A stretch of DNA of 15,164 nt from assembly GCA_043758005.1 (NCBI GenBank), contig JAYVOI010000381.1:1-15164 (forward strand), given 5' to 3'. Each line of letters starts with the position of its first letter. The stretch's first letter is position 1. The DNA comes from JAENVT01 sp043758005. Its GTDB lineage: Bacteria > Actinomycetota > Acidimicrobiia > Acidimicrobiales > Ilumatobacteraceae. Positions 7,705-13,661 of the stretch are shown one piece after another. The translations under genes and the position numbers were made by a program. The notes below the pieces were generated by a model, which ran no database searches, was not told the DNA's origin, and saw nothing but the letters and a program-made list of their open reading frames with translations.

Positions 7705-7953
7705 TTACTGCTGATAGCCCTCGACAACATTGGGTGGACGCACACCGCTGAAGCCGGCGTCGAGCCCGGCCTCGCGACGTGCTCGACGTTGGCGCAGCAG
7801 ATCCCAGCACTGATCGAGGCGCACCTCGATCCCGCGGAGGTGGGCCTCGTCGGCCTCGCTCAGCGGCGAGCCGGGCGCTGCTCTGTGCTCGAGATGGTGC
7901 TCCTCGTCGACGAGGGCGTTGATGCGCTCGATCAAATCGTCATCGATGTTCAT
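7705..7953 (-). CDS. DUF2630 family protein
   Basis: This gene of 82 residues was placed at ATG 7953 because AGAGAGG (7959-7965) sits five bases upstream and the product then matches the family length. The sequence is mostly alpha-helical and charged (DDLIERINALVDEEHHLEHRA, then IEVRLDQCWDLLRQRRARREAG) and ends in the conserved RPPNVVEGYQQ. DUF2630 proteins are short actinobacterial proteins of unknown function; no catalytic residues are evident. It is the first gene of the minus-strand block running to 4218. It begins 41 nt after the stop of the GNAT-MFS frame, so it may be transcribed by read-through from that gene or from a promoter inside its tail. A longer in-frame reading (from 8382) is antisense-like noise. 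Confidence 0.85.
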   Translation of the reverse strand: MNIDDDLIERINALVDEEHHLEHRAAPGSPLSEADEAHLRGIEVRLDQCWDLLRQRRARREAGLDAGFSGVRPPNVVEGYQQ

Positions 7954-7994
7954 TGGAACCTCTCTCAGGACCGCGTTGCTCCAACGGTGTCTGT

Positions 7995-9854
7995 TCACCG
8001 GCCATCGTACGGCCCTACCGTGGCCCGATTGTGGGCGCGGTTCCGGTACGAGCAGTACCGAAATCGAACCCGACGAGGCTGGTCGGGTGCGGTGTGAGCA
8101 CCCCTGGTACCGAAATCGCGCCCGATCGAGCTCAGGTGCTGGCCGCCCATCATGCGGCGCGAGGTGAACAACAAGACGGCGAAGGCGATGCCGCCGACCA
8201 CGGCAAACGCCACCCGGAGATCTTGCCATTCGGCGATCGCGCCCACGCTGACGGCGGTGAGCATGGCGCCGAGGCGTTGGCCGAGCAGCATCGAACCGAG
8301 ACCGGTGCCGGCGGACACGCCGGGCAGGCGGGCGGCCGTGGCGTAGAGCTGCGGGAAGACCACCGACAGGCCGAGACCCCACACGACAAGCCCGGCCAGC
8401 GCCACTGCACCGACGGGCGCTGTCACCGTGGCGAGCGCACCGATCCCCACCAGGGTGACCGCCCAGGTGAACAGCCGCCGCTCGCCGATGCGGTCGAGCA
8501 CGTGGTCGCCGCCGAGGCGCCCGATCAACATCGCGCCGGCACAGGCCATCGTTCCGAAACCGCTGGCTCGGCCGAAGTCGAACACGTCGCGCATCAGCAC
8601 CGCCGACCAGTCATTCGGCATGACCTCCAACCCAACCGCGCCGAGTGCGGCGAAGCCCATGAGGACGGTGACCGCGGTGAACCGCTTTCGCGGACCAGCC
8701 GTTGATTCGTCACCGCGTGCGGCCGCGTTGGGCGGTGGGTCGACGGGGATCAGCCAGTGCCGCACGACCGAAACCGTGACGAACAAAATGGCTCCGACGA
8801 TCAGCAGTTGGCCGCGCACGCTGGCGCCGGCCGCTGAGGCCGCCGAACCGACCAGTGCTCCACCGGTGAACCCGAGGCTCCACATGGCATGCAGCCGATT
8901 CATGATCGAGCGGCCGATCCGCTGCTGCACGATCACTCCCTGAGCATTCATCGCCACGTCGTTGCACACGTCGAGCACGCCCAGGCTGGTCAGCAGCACG
9001 AGCAGCAACACGGCCGACGGGGCGAACGCGATCAGGGGCATGCCCACCGAAAGCGCTGTGGCCGCAATGGTCAGCACGCGACGGCTGCCGAGCCGGTCCA
9101 TCACCTTGCCGACCACCAGTGCCCCGATGATTCCACCGAGACCGCCACCGAGCAACGTCGCGCCGAGGCCGGCATTGCCGAGGCCGAGGTGATCACGGAT
9201 CTCTGGGATCCGCGGCAGCCAGTTCGAGAACGTCGCACCGTTGACGAAGAAGAGGACTGCCACCGCAGCACCGGAGTGCCGAGTGCGCGGTTGGTCGGCC
9301 TGGTCGGCCTGCCACTCGGCACGAGTGATGGCGTATTCGACCTCGCCTTCCTCATCGCCGGGAATCCGGACCGGCCAATCGGCGTGAAAGGTTCGCACCA
9401 GACTCAGTCCGGACTTCTCCATCACTCGCCGCGAGGCACCGTTGACCGACATCGTCTCGGCGACGACTCGCTGCACCTTGTCCGACGCGAAGCCCATGTC
9501 GATCAAGGCACGCGAACCCTCGGTCGCGTAGCCCTTGCCCCACGAACTGGCAACGAGCCGGTAGCCGAGCTCCGGCTCGTCTCGTGGACTGCCTTCGTGC
9601 GGACGGAAGTGGAACCAGCCGAGGAAGGCGCCGGTCTCGCGCTCGATCGCTGCCCAGAAGCCGTAGATGTCGTGCGGCTCATAGTGGGAGAGCCACCACT
9701 CGATCGTCTCGACCGCTGCCTCGCGGGTGACCGGCGCGCCGTCCTCGATGAATATCCGGACGTCGGGATCGCTGTCGAGGGCCAGCAGATCGTCGACATC
9801 GTCCATGGTGAAGCGGCGCAGCAGCAGGCGGTCCGTAGTCAGAAACACATCCAC
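7995..9854 (-). CDS. In-frame fusion of a GNAT acetyltransferase and a YbjJ-like MFS transporter
   Basis: One uninterrupted frame of about 619 residues. Residues 1 to about 170 form a RimJ/RimL-type GNAT domain: LTTDRLLLRRFTMDDVDD at the start, GFWAAIERETGAFLGW, then the acetyl-CoA loop SSWGKGYATEG and NGASRRVMEKSGL. After the junction QADQADQPRTRHSG comes a complete-looking MFS permease of about 12 membrane segments with NGATFSNWLPRIPEIRDHLGL, GKVMDRLGSRR and DVAMNAQGVIV...HAMWSLGFTGGA, resembling the YbjJ subgroup. The last ~45 residues are basic and unlike MFS tails; they read through a repeat element. The start was set at GTG 9854 (GTG 9848 is also possible). A reading from ATG 9947 overlaps the SDR remnant antiphase and looks non-coding. 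The MFS part could be initiated separately at GTG 9263. The acyl acceptor and transported solute are unknown. Confidence 0.75.
   Translation of the reverse strand: MDVFLTTDRLLLRRFTMDDVDDLLALDSDPDVRIFIEDGAPVTREAAVETIEWWLSHYEPHDIYGFWAAIERETGAFLGWFHFRPHEGSPRDEPELGYRLVASSWGKGYATEGSRALIDMGFASDKVQRVVAETMSVNGASRRVMEKSGLSLVRTFHADWPVRIPGDEEGEVEYAITRAEWQADQADQPRTRHSGAAVAVLFFVNGATFSNWLPRIPEIRDHLGLGNAGLGATLLGGGLGGIIGALVVGKVMDRLGSRRVLTIAATALSVGMPLIAFAPSAVLLLVLLTSLGVLDVCNDVAMNAQGVIVQQRIGRSIMNRLHAMWSLGFTGGALVGSAASAAGASVRGQLLIVGAILFVTVSVVRHWLIPVDPPPNAAARGDESTAGPRKRFTAVTVLMGFAALGAVGLEVMPNDWSAVLMRDVFDFGRASGFGTMACAGAMLIGRLGGDHVLDRIGERRLFTWAVTLVGIGALATVTAPVGAVALAGLVVWGLGLSVVFPQLYATAARLPGVSAGTGLGSMLLGQRLGAMLTAVSVGAIAEWQDLRVAFAVVGGIAFAVLLFTSRRMMGGQHLSSIGRDFGTRGAHTAPDQPRRVRFRYCSYRNRAHNRATVGPYDGR
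8031..8125. repeat. Three-copy 19-bp repeat (two direct, one inverted)
   Basis: Copies at 8055-8073 and 8107-8125 share 17 of 19 bases (core GTACCGAAATCG, then CCCGA) and are offset by 52 bp. An inverted copy at 8031-8049 matches about 15 of 19 and forms a hairpin with the 8055 copy (CGGTAC 8044-8049 / GTACCG 8055-8060, loop GAGCA, with further pairing outwards). It lies inside the anomalous tail of the MFS reading frame, just upstream of the DUF2630 gene. It may be a small dispersed palindromic repeat, a lost terminator or a regulatory site. Confidence 0.55.
9276..9322. repeat. 10-bp inverted repeat enclosing a 9-bp tandem repeat at the GNAT/MFS junction
   Basis: GTGCCGAGTG (9276-9285) and CACTCGGCAC (9313-9322) are perfectly complementary. 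Between them TGGTCGGCC is repeated exactly in tandem (9292-9300 and 9301-9309), coding the QAD-QAD duplication. The position is precisely where the acetyltransferase domain ends and the transporter begins. It may be former intergenic DNA, perhaps a terminator hairpin, now translated. Confidence 0.6.
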
Positions 9855-10291
9855 CGATCCAGTCTCGACGCGGTGTTGACGATGTGGCCTTCTCCCTGAG
9901 CCTTCAAGAGGGGAGTGAAGGCCCGCACGCCGTGGATCACACTCCACAGGTCGACGTCGAGCACCCAGTGCCAGAGATCGAGCGAGATGTCCTCGACTGC
10001 CCCGGATGCCACGACTCCGGCATTGTTGTGCACGACGTGCACCGCCCCGAACGCGTCGAGCGCGGCGTCGCGCAGCGATTCGATCGCCGTGCGTGAGCTG
10101 ACATCGGTGGGGACCGCCAGCACATCGTGGCCGTCGGCAGTCAACTGCTCGGCCGCCTCGCGCAACGACTCGGCGTCGATGTCGGCCATCGCGATCCGCA
10201 TTCCCGCAGTCGCAAGACGGAGCGCCGTCGCCCGGCCGATGCCGCTGGCGGCTCCTGTCACGACCGCCACCTTGCCCCGAAGATCCTGCAC
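9839..10291 (-). pseudogene. Short-chain dehydrogenase/reductase (SDR), truncated after the catalytic serine
   Basis: The first 142 residues are a normal classical SDR: cofactor loop TGAASGIG (12-19), Asp37 after the second strand (MADID, suggesting NAD preference), NNAG (89-92) and IVNTAS with the catalytic Ser142. The frame then continues RLDRWMCF and stops. The YxxxK catalytic pair and roughly 100 C-terminal residues are missing against the usual 250-280. The divergence point is directly upstream of the GNAT start, as if a deletion joined the two genes. The product should be inactive. The start is GTG 10291 with a GGGGG stretch upstream. It is transcribed away from the kinase gene, across an AT-rich region holding an operator-like palindrome, so it was probably part of the same regulated pathway. 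No remainder of the SDR is visible in the window. Confidence 0.75.
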
Positions 10292-10306
10292 GTTCGGCCC
10301 CCGATC

Positions 10307-10326
10307 AATTGACCATTTGATTAATT
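10307..10326. promoter_or_regulatory. Candidate TetR operator between the SDR remnant and the kinase gene
   Basis: AATTGA (10307-10312) and TTAATT (10321-10326) form an imperfect inverted repeat (5 of 6) with an 8-nt spacer. The 22-bp block 10307-10328 matches the one at 12755-12776 at 17 of 22 positions, including AATTGA and AATTAT at its ends. It lies within the promoter elements of the divergent gene pair, as expected of a repressor site. Confidence 0.55.
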
Positions 10327-10336
10327 ATGCTATCAT
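10309..10336 (+). promoter_or_regulatory. Probable promoter of the kinase gene
   Basis: TTGACC (10309-10314) and TATCAT (10331-10336) with a 16-nt spacer are each one base from the sigma70 consensus hexamers, rare in this GC-rich window. The -35 element lies inside the palindrome. On the other strand CATAAT (10329-10324) is a candidate -10 for the SDR. Confidence 0.5.
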
Positions 10337-10397
10337 CAGTGCGTGTTGCGACCGCAATTGGGGGGTTCGCACAGAGGATTGCCAAGGGGGAGTGCAC

Positions 10398-11477
10398 GTG
10401 ATTCCGAGGAACACCGCCGATATCACAGGAAGCTGGCTGACAGAGGTGCTGCGCGAGGCGAAGGCGATCGAACTGTCGACAGTCGTCGCCGTCGACACCT
10501 CACCCATCGGGGTCGGGGTGGGGATCATGGGCGAGCTGACATGCGCTGCCCTCACCTACGACCTCGCCGAGCCTGGCGCGCCATCGTCGGTGATCGTCAA
10601 GCTCACGTCCCCGTACGAGGCGAATCGCGCCCAGGGGATCGCGCTCGGCATGTACGAGGCCGAGGTGCGCTTCTACAACGAGCTCGCCGGGCGGACGTCA
10701 ATGCGCGTGCCCGAGTGCTACCACGCCGAGATCGACCCCTCCACAAGCGACTTCGTGGTCGTGCTCGAGGATCTCAGCCAGTGGACGGCTGCGGATCAAC
10801 TCGACGGTCTGTCGGTGGCCCAGGCCGAGGTCGCAACCATGGCGCTGGCCGACCTGCACAGCGGGTTCTGGCGTCGCGTCGACGACATCGATTGGGTGCC
10901 CAGCGTCGTGCACGAGCGCATCCAGACGTTCGCCGGCGCCTGGCCCGCGTTGTGGGGCGCGTTCTCGGCACGGTTTGCCGACCGCCTGCCCGACGGCGCG
11001 ATCGCAGCCGGCGAGCAGATCAGGGATCACTACTGGAGCCTGATGTGTGCCCTTGGTGAGCGACCGTGGACCCTGCTGCATCAAGACTTCCGGTGCGACA
11101 ACCTGTTTTTCGGCACGACGCCCGACGACGCGCCGATCGTGGTCATCGACTGGCAGGGGATCGGTCGCGGTCCGGGTGCGTACGACGTTGCGTACTTGCT
11201 GGGCGGCAGCCTGCCGATCGGGGATCGCCGCGAGCACGAGGAGCGGCTCGTGCACCTGTATCACGACCGGATCGTCGACCTCGGTGTGACCGACTACACG
11301 TTCGACGAGTTGTGGACCGACTACCGGCTGTCGCACCTCGTCAACACCGCGGTGCCCGTGTTGACGGGAGGCACGATGGATCTGGCCAACGACCGCGGGC
11401 GCGAACTCATCGGAACGCTCGCCGAACGTCACTTCACGGCCGTGCTCGATCTGCGGTCGGTCGAACTGATCGACTGA
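10398..11477 (+). CDS. APH-fold phosphotransferase (aminoglycoside-phosphotransferase / ecdysteroid-kinase-like family)
   Basis: A kinase of 359 residues in the APH superfamily, which transfers the ATP gamma-phosphate to small-molecule hydroxyls. The ATP-site lysine is probably Lys68 (SVIVKLTS). The catalytic loop reads HQDFRCDN (His228, Asp230, Asn235) and the metal-binding Asp251 is in VVIDWQGIGRGPGAYDVAYLL. YEAEVRFYNELA and VVLEDLSQ are typical of the family. It is not likely to be an antibiotic-resistance enzyme. Relatives act in catabolism, for example LvaA and the kinase part of ACAD10/11, which phosphorylate 4-hydroxyacyl-CoA, and the ecdysteroid-kinase-like group. The start is GTG 10398 because AAGGGGGAG (10384-10392) lies five bases upstream; a longer frame runs back into the antisense of the SDR. 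It is convergent with the acyl-CoA dehydrogenase, with seven bases between their stops. Confidence 0.85.
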   Translation: MIPRNTADITGSWLTEVLREAKAIELSTVVAVDTSPIGVGVGIMGELTCAALTYDLAEPGAPSSVIVKLTSPYEANRAQGIALGMYEAEVRFYNELAGRTSMRVPECYHAEIDPSTSDFVVVLEDLSQWTAADQLDGLSVAQAEVATMALADLHSGFWRRVDDIDWVPSVVHERIQTFAGAWPALWGAFSARFADRLPDGAIAAGEQIRDHYWSLMCALGERPWTLLHQDFRCDNLFFGTTPDDAPIVVIDWQGIGRGPGAYDVAYLLGGSLPIGDRREHEERLVHLYHDRIVDLGVTDYTFDELWTDYRLSHLVNTAVPVLTGGTMDLANDRGRELIGTLAERHFTAVLDLRSVELID

Positions 11478-11484
11478 ACCCCGA

Positions 11485-12741
11485 CTACTTCCGGACGTCC
11501 TTCCATGGAACGTCCTTGTCGGTTCGCGGTTCGCCGGGCAAGCCGAGCACCCGCTCGCCGATGATGTTTCGCTGGGTCTCGTCCGACCCTCCGGCAATCC
11601 GGTAGCCGGGAGCTCCGAGCACGTGCTCGCCCCACTCGTACGTCCCACAGGCACCGGTATCGGCAACGAGGTGGGGTCCGACGATTCCCGAGACCACGTC
11701 GGACATCAGATTCATGCCTTCGGTCCACAGCAGCTTGCCGAGCGAGCCTTCCGGGCCGGCCGGCGCACCGGAGCGTCGAACGTCTGCTGCGCGCCTGTTG
11801 ACGAACCCTTCGAGCCGATGGTGGGTGTAGACGCGCATCAACTGCTGGCGGGTCACGGGGTCGGCCGTCGAACCCATGAGGCGGGCGGTGCCGAGCAACT
11901 GGTTCCACGAGCCACCAACGCGGCTTGCGCCGGTGTCGGAGTGGTCGCGTTCGAAGCCGAGGGTGGTGAGGCCGACGTTCCAGCCGGCGCCGACCTCGCC
12001 GAGTCGCATCGAATCGGGCACACGCACGTCGTTCAAGAACACCTCGTTGAACGACGTTCCCCCGCTCATCTGCCTGATCGGTCGGATTTCGATCCCCGGC
12101 AGGTCGAGCGGGATCATGAAGGCGGTCAGGCCCCGGTGCTTGACGACGTCGGGATCGTGACGGGCGATGAGCTCGCCCCACTCCGCGAACTGCGCCCCGG
12201 AGCTCCACACCTTCTGGCCGTTCACGATCCAGTCGTCTCCGTCGCGTACTGCGCGACAGGCCAGCGACGCCAGGTCGGAGCCGGCGTTCGGCTCGGAGAA
12301 CAACTGGCAGCAGAGCTCTCGGGCGGCGAGGAACCTGGCGACGAGCGACGCCTGCTGCTCGTCGCTCCCGTGGATCTGGATGGTTGGCGCCACCAAGCGG
12401 GTCGTCACGCTGTGGAGCTCGTGGCCGATCGGGGTCTCGAAGTTCGCCTCGAGTTTGGCGAACTCGGGCGCGTACTCGCGGCCGAGGCCCAATCCGCCGT
12501 AGCGACATGGGGCAGTGATGGCGTGGTAGCCCTGCGACGCCTTCAGCATCGTCCAGCGCTTCACTCGTTCGACCAGGTCGCGTTCCTCGTCGAAGCTCAG
12601 CGAGTGGAAGACCGCTACGTTGAATCGTCCCTCCCCCCACACTCGCTCGCCATCGTTCTCGTACGTGACGCGAGCGGGGACGTGATCCTCGAGCCACTGC
12701 TGGGCCTCGTCGCGGAAGTGGGAGAGGGTCGGTGCTGGCAT
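11485..12741 (-). CDS. Acyl-CoA dehydrogenase family protein (FadE-like)
   Basis: A flavoprotein of 418 residues expected to oxidise an acyl-CoA to the 2-enoyl-CoA. It has all three acyl-CoA dehydrogenase domains: the helical N-domain, the middle beta-domain with LFSEPNAGSDLASL and NGQKVWSSGAQFA, and the C-terminal helical domain ending in GGSDETQRNIIGERVLGLPGEP. In the last motif the MCAD catalytic Glu position is Gly. The base is more likely the Glu in LGFERDH (264 here), as in isovaleryl- and long-chain-type enzymes and many actinobacterial FadE proteins. The start was set at ATG 12741; TTG 12747 is two codons earlier in frame. The promoter and a palindromic operator-like site lie just upstream, shared with the divergent tetR. 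Its substrate is unknown. Proximity to an APH-type kinase and a Rieske oxygenase suggests catabolism of a hydroxylated or cyclic acid. Confidence 0.9.
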   Translation of the reverse strand: MPAPTLSHFRDEAQQWLEDHVPARVTYENDGERVWGEGRFNVAVFHSLSFDEERDLVERVKRWTMLKASQGYHAITAPCRYGGLGLGREYAPEFAKLEANFETPIGHELHSVTTRLVAPTIQIHGSDEQQASLVARFLAARELCCQLFSEPNAGSDLASLACRAVRDGDDWIVNGQKVWSSGAQFAEWGELIARHDPDVVKHRGLTAFMIPLDLPGIEIRPIRQMSGGTSFNEVFLNDVRVPDSMRLGEVGAGWNVGLTTLGFERDHSDTGASRVGGSWNQLLGTARLMGSTADPVTRQQLMRVYTHHRLEGFVNRRAADVRRSGAPAGPEGSLGKLLWTEGMNLMSDVVSGIVGPHLVADTGACGTYEWGEHVLGAPGYRIAGGSDETQRNIIGERVLGLPGEPRTDKDVPWKDVRK

Positions 12742-12754
12742 GTCCAAAGAAACT

Positions 12755-12774
12755 AATTGATCGATTGTTCAATT
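12755..12774. promoter_or_regulatory. Candidate TetR operator between the acyl-CoA dehydrogenase and tetR
   Basis: AATTGA (12755-12760) and TCAATT (12769-12774) are a perfect 6-bp inverted repeat with an 8-nt spacer, a size typical of TetR-family operators. It sits in one of only two strongly AT-rich islands in the window; the other holds a related site at 10307-10326. Divergent placement next to tetR fits autoregulation. Confidence 0.65.
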
Positions 12775-12800
12775 ATATCATCGGCGGGCAATCACGTCAT
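12772..12800 (-). promoter_or_regulatory. Probable promoter of the acyl-CoA dehydrogenase gene
   Basis: On the minus strand a perfect TATAAT (12777-12772) is preceded by ATGACG (12800-12795) with a 17-nt spacer. The -10 box overlaps the right half of the palindrome, so a bound repressor would block it. The predicted transcript starts near 12765, about 24 nt before ATG 12741. For tetR itself, CATACT (12798-12803) is a weak -10 that would give an almost leaderless message at 12810. Confidence 0.5.
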
Positions 12801-12809
12801 ACTTGTGTC

Positions 12810-13445
12810 ATGGCCAAGACCAAGACCGTCAAGCCGCGACTCGGTCGGCCACCATCCACCGACTCGGCCGAGACCCGGCGCCGCATTCTCGACGTGGCTC
12901 GCTTGGCGATGGCCGCGCGTGGCTATGAGGCGGCGACCAACCGCAACCTCGGGGCCGAGGCCGGTCTCACGGCTGGCGCGATCTACCACTACTTCGCCTC
13001 GAAGCTGGAGCTGTGCGTCGCCGTGCACGAGGACGCTGCCGGCCAGGTGTACGGCCGACTTTCTGCGGCCATCATCGGACTGCCCACATTCCGAGGCCGG
13101 ATCGAAGCGGTGCTCGAGGCTTCGCACGAGATGAACAAAGAGGATCCCTCGCTCGCCCAGTTCCTCGGCGCTCTGCGCGTCGACATGCGCCGGAGCCCGG
13201 AGTTGAGGAAGGCCCTGGAACAGTCCGACGGGGCGCGATCAGCGTTCTTCGACAGCATCATCGACGTCGGACTGGAGACCGGCGAGATCGATCCCTCGAA
13301 TCGCGATCAGGTCCGTGCCGTCGTGTTCACGTTGCTGGTCGGACTGACCGACGCTGTCTCGGACGACATCGATCAACACCGCATTGCGATCGATGGCGTC
13401 AAGGCGCTGCTCGAAGGAACGCTGATCCGACCGTTGGTCACGTGA
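12810..13445 (+). CDS. TetR/AcrR family transcriptional regulator
   Basis: A DNA-binding repressor of 211 residues. The N-terminal basic tail (KTKTVKPRLGRPP) precedes a standard TetR domain: ETRRRILDVARLAMAARGYEAATNRNLGAEAGLTAGAIYHYFASKLEL, with the helix-turn-helix at about 43-62 and the usual YxYFxSK-like segment. The C-terminal ligand domain is helical and all its own; members near acyl-CoA dehydrogenases often sense acyl-CoA or a pathway intermediate. The start is ATG 12810; no Shine-Dalgarno is seen and the message may be leaderless. It is divergent from the acyl-CoA dehydrogenase across the AATTGA-N8-TCAATT palindrome and convergent with the small Rieske-linked gene, with six bases between stops. 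It probably controls both divergent pairs in this region. Confidence 0.92.
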   Translation: MAKTKTVKPRLGRPPSTDSAETRRRILDVARLAMAARGYEAATNRNLGAEAGLTAGAIYHYFASKLELCVAVHEDAAGQVYGRLSAAIIGLPTFRGRIEAVLEASHEMNKEDPSLAQFLGALRVDMRRSPELRKALEQSDGARSAFFDSIIDVGLETGEIDPSNRDQVRAVVFTLLVGLTDAVSDDIDQHRIAIDGVKALLEGTLIRPLVT

Positions 13446-13451
13446 GTACCG

Positions 13452-13661
13452 TCAGTCGGGATCGGTGCGGATTCGTTGACTGGGCATGTGAGGGCCGGCG
13501 ACCCAGCCGCACAGTTGCGGGTCGCACTCTCGCAGTTCGCCCGAGATCCACCGCCCATCGCGGCTGAAGACCCCGGCGAGGCTCGCCTGTGTGACGCGGA
13601 TGTTGCCGTCGTCGTCCGGCTCGTACAGCGCTTTCGTGAACGGATGGACGACACCCCTCAC
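13452..13661 (-). CDS. Small (69-residue) protein coupled to the Rieske oxygenase gene
   Basis: This short gene starts at GTG 13661, which overlaps the Rieske stop by four bases (GTGA, 13661-13658), a strong sign of translational coupling. The product reads as a compact beta-rich protein: VVHPFTKALYEPDDDGNIRVTQ, then AGVFSRDGRWISGELRECDPQLCGWVAG. Two cysteines six residues from centre to centre (Cys46, Cys51) and three tryptophans or aromatic clusters stand out. I recall similar short proteins beside actinobacterial Rieske oxygenases but know no assigned function; a small accessory or electron-transfer-complex subunit is a guess. It is too short to be a ferredoxin of known type and has no Fe-S motif. 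The stop faces the tetR stop across six bases. Confidence 0.7.
   Translation of the reverse strand: MRGVVHPFTKALYEPDDDGNIRVTQASLAGVFSRDGRWISGELRECDPQLCGWVAGPHMPSQRIRTDPD

Noticed and set aside
8031..8125. Possible CRISPR array from the GTACCGAAATCG repeats
   Set aside because: Only two direct copies and one inverted copy, no regular spacers and no cas genes.
9915..10397. Upstream extension of the kinase by 161 residues
   Set aside because: It runs antisense through the SDR and over the promoter and operator; a strong ribosome binding site marks GTG 10398.
10398..11477. Aminoglycoside-resistance gene
   Set aside because: Shares only the APH fold; the context is catabolic with an acyl-CoA dehydrogenase and TetR, and the sequence is closer to hydroxyacyl or steroid-kinase-like groups.
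11429..12772. 447-codon minus-strand frame overlapping the acyl-CoA dehydrogenase in another phase
   Set aside because: The dehydrogenase phase carries all family motifs; this phase is Arg-rich noise.
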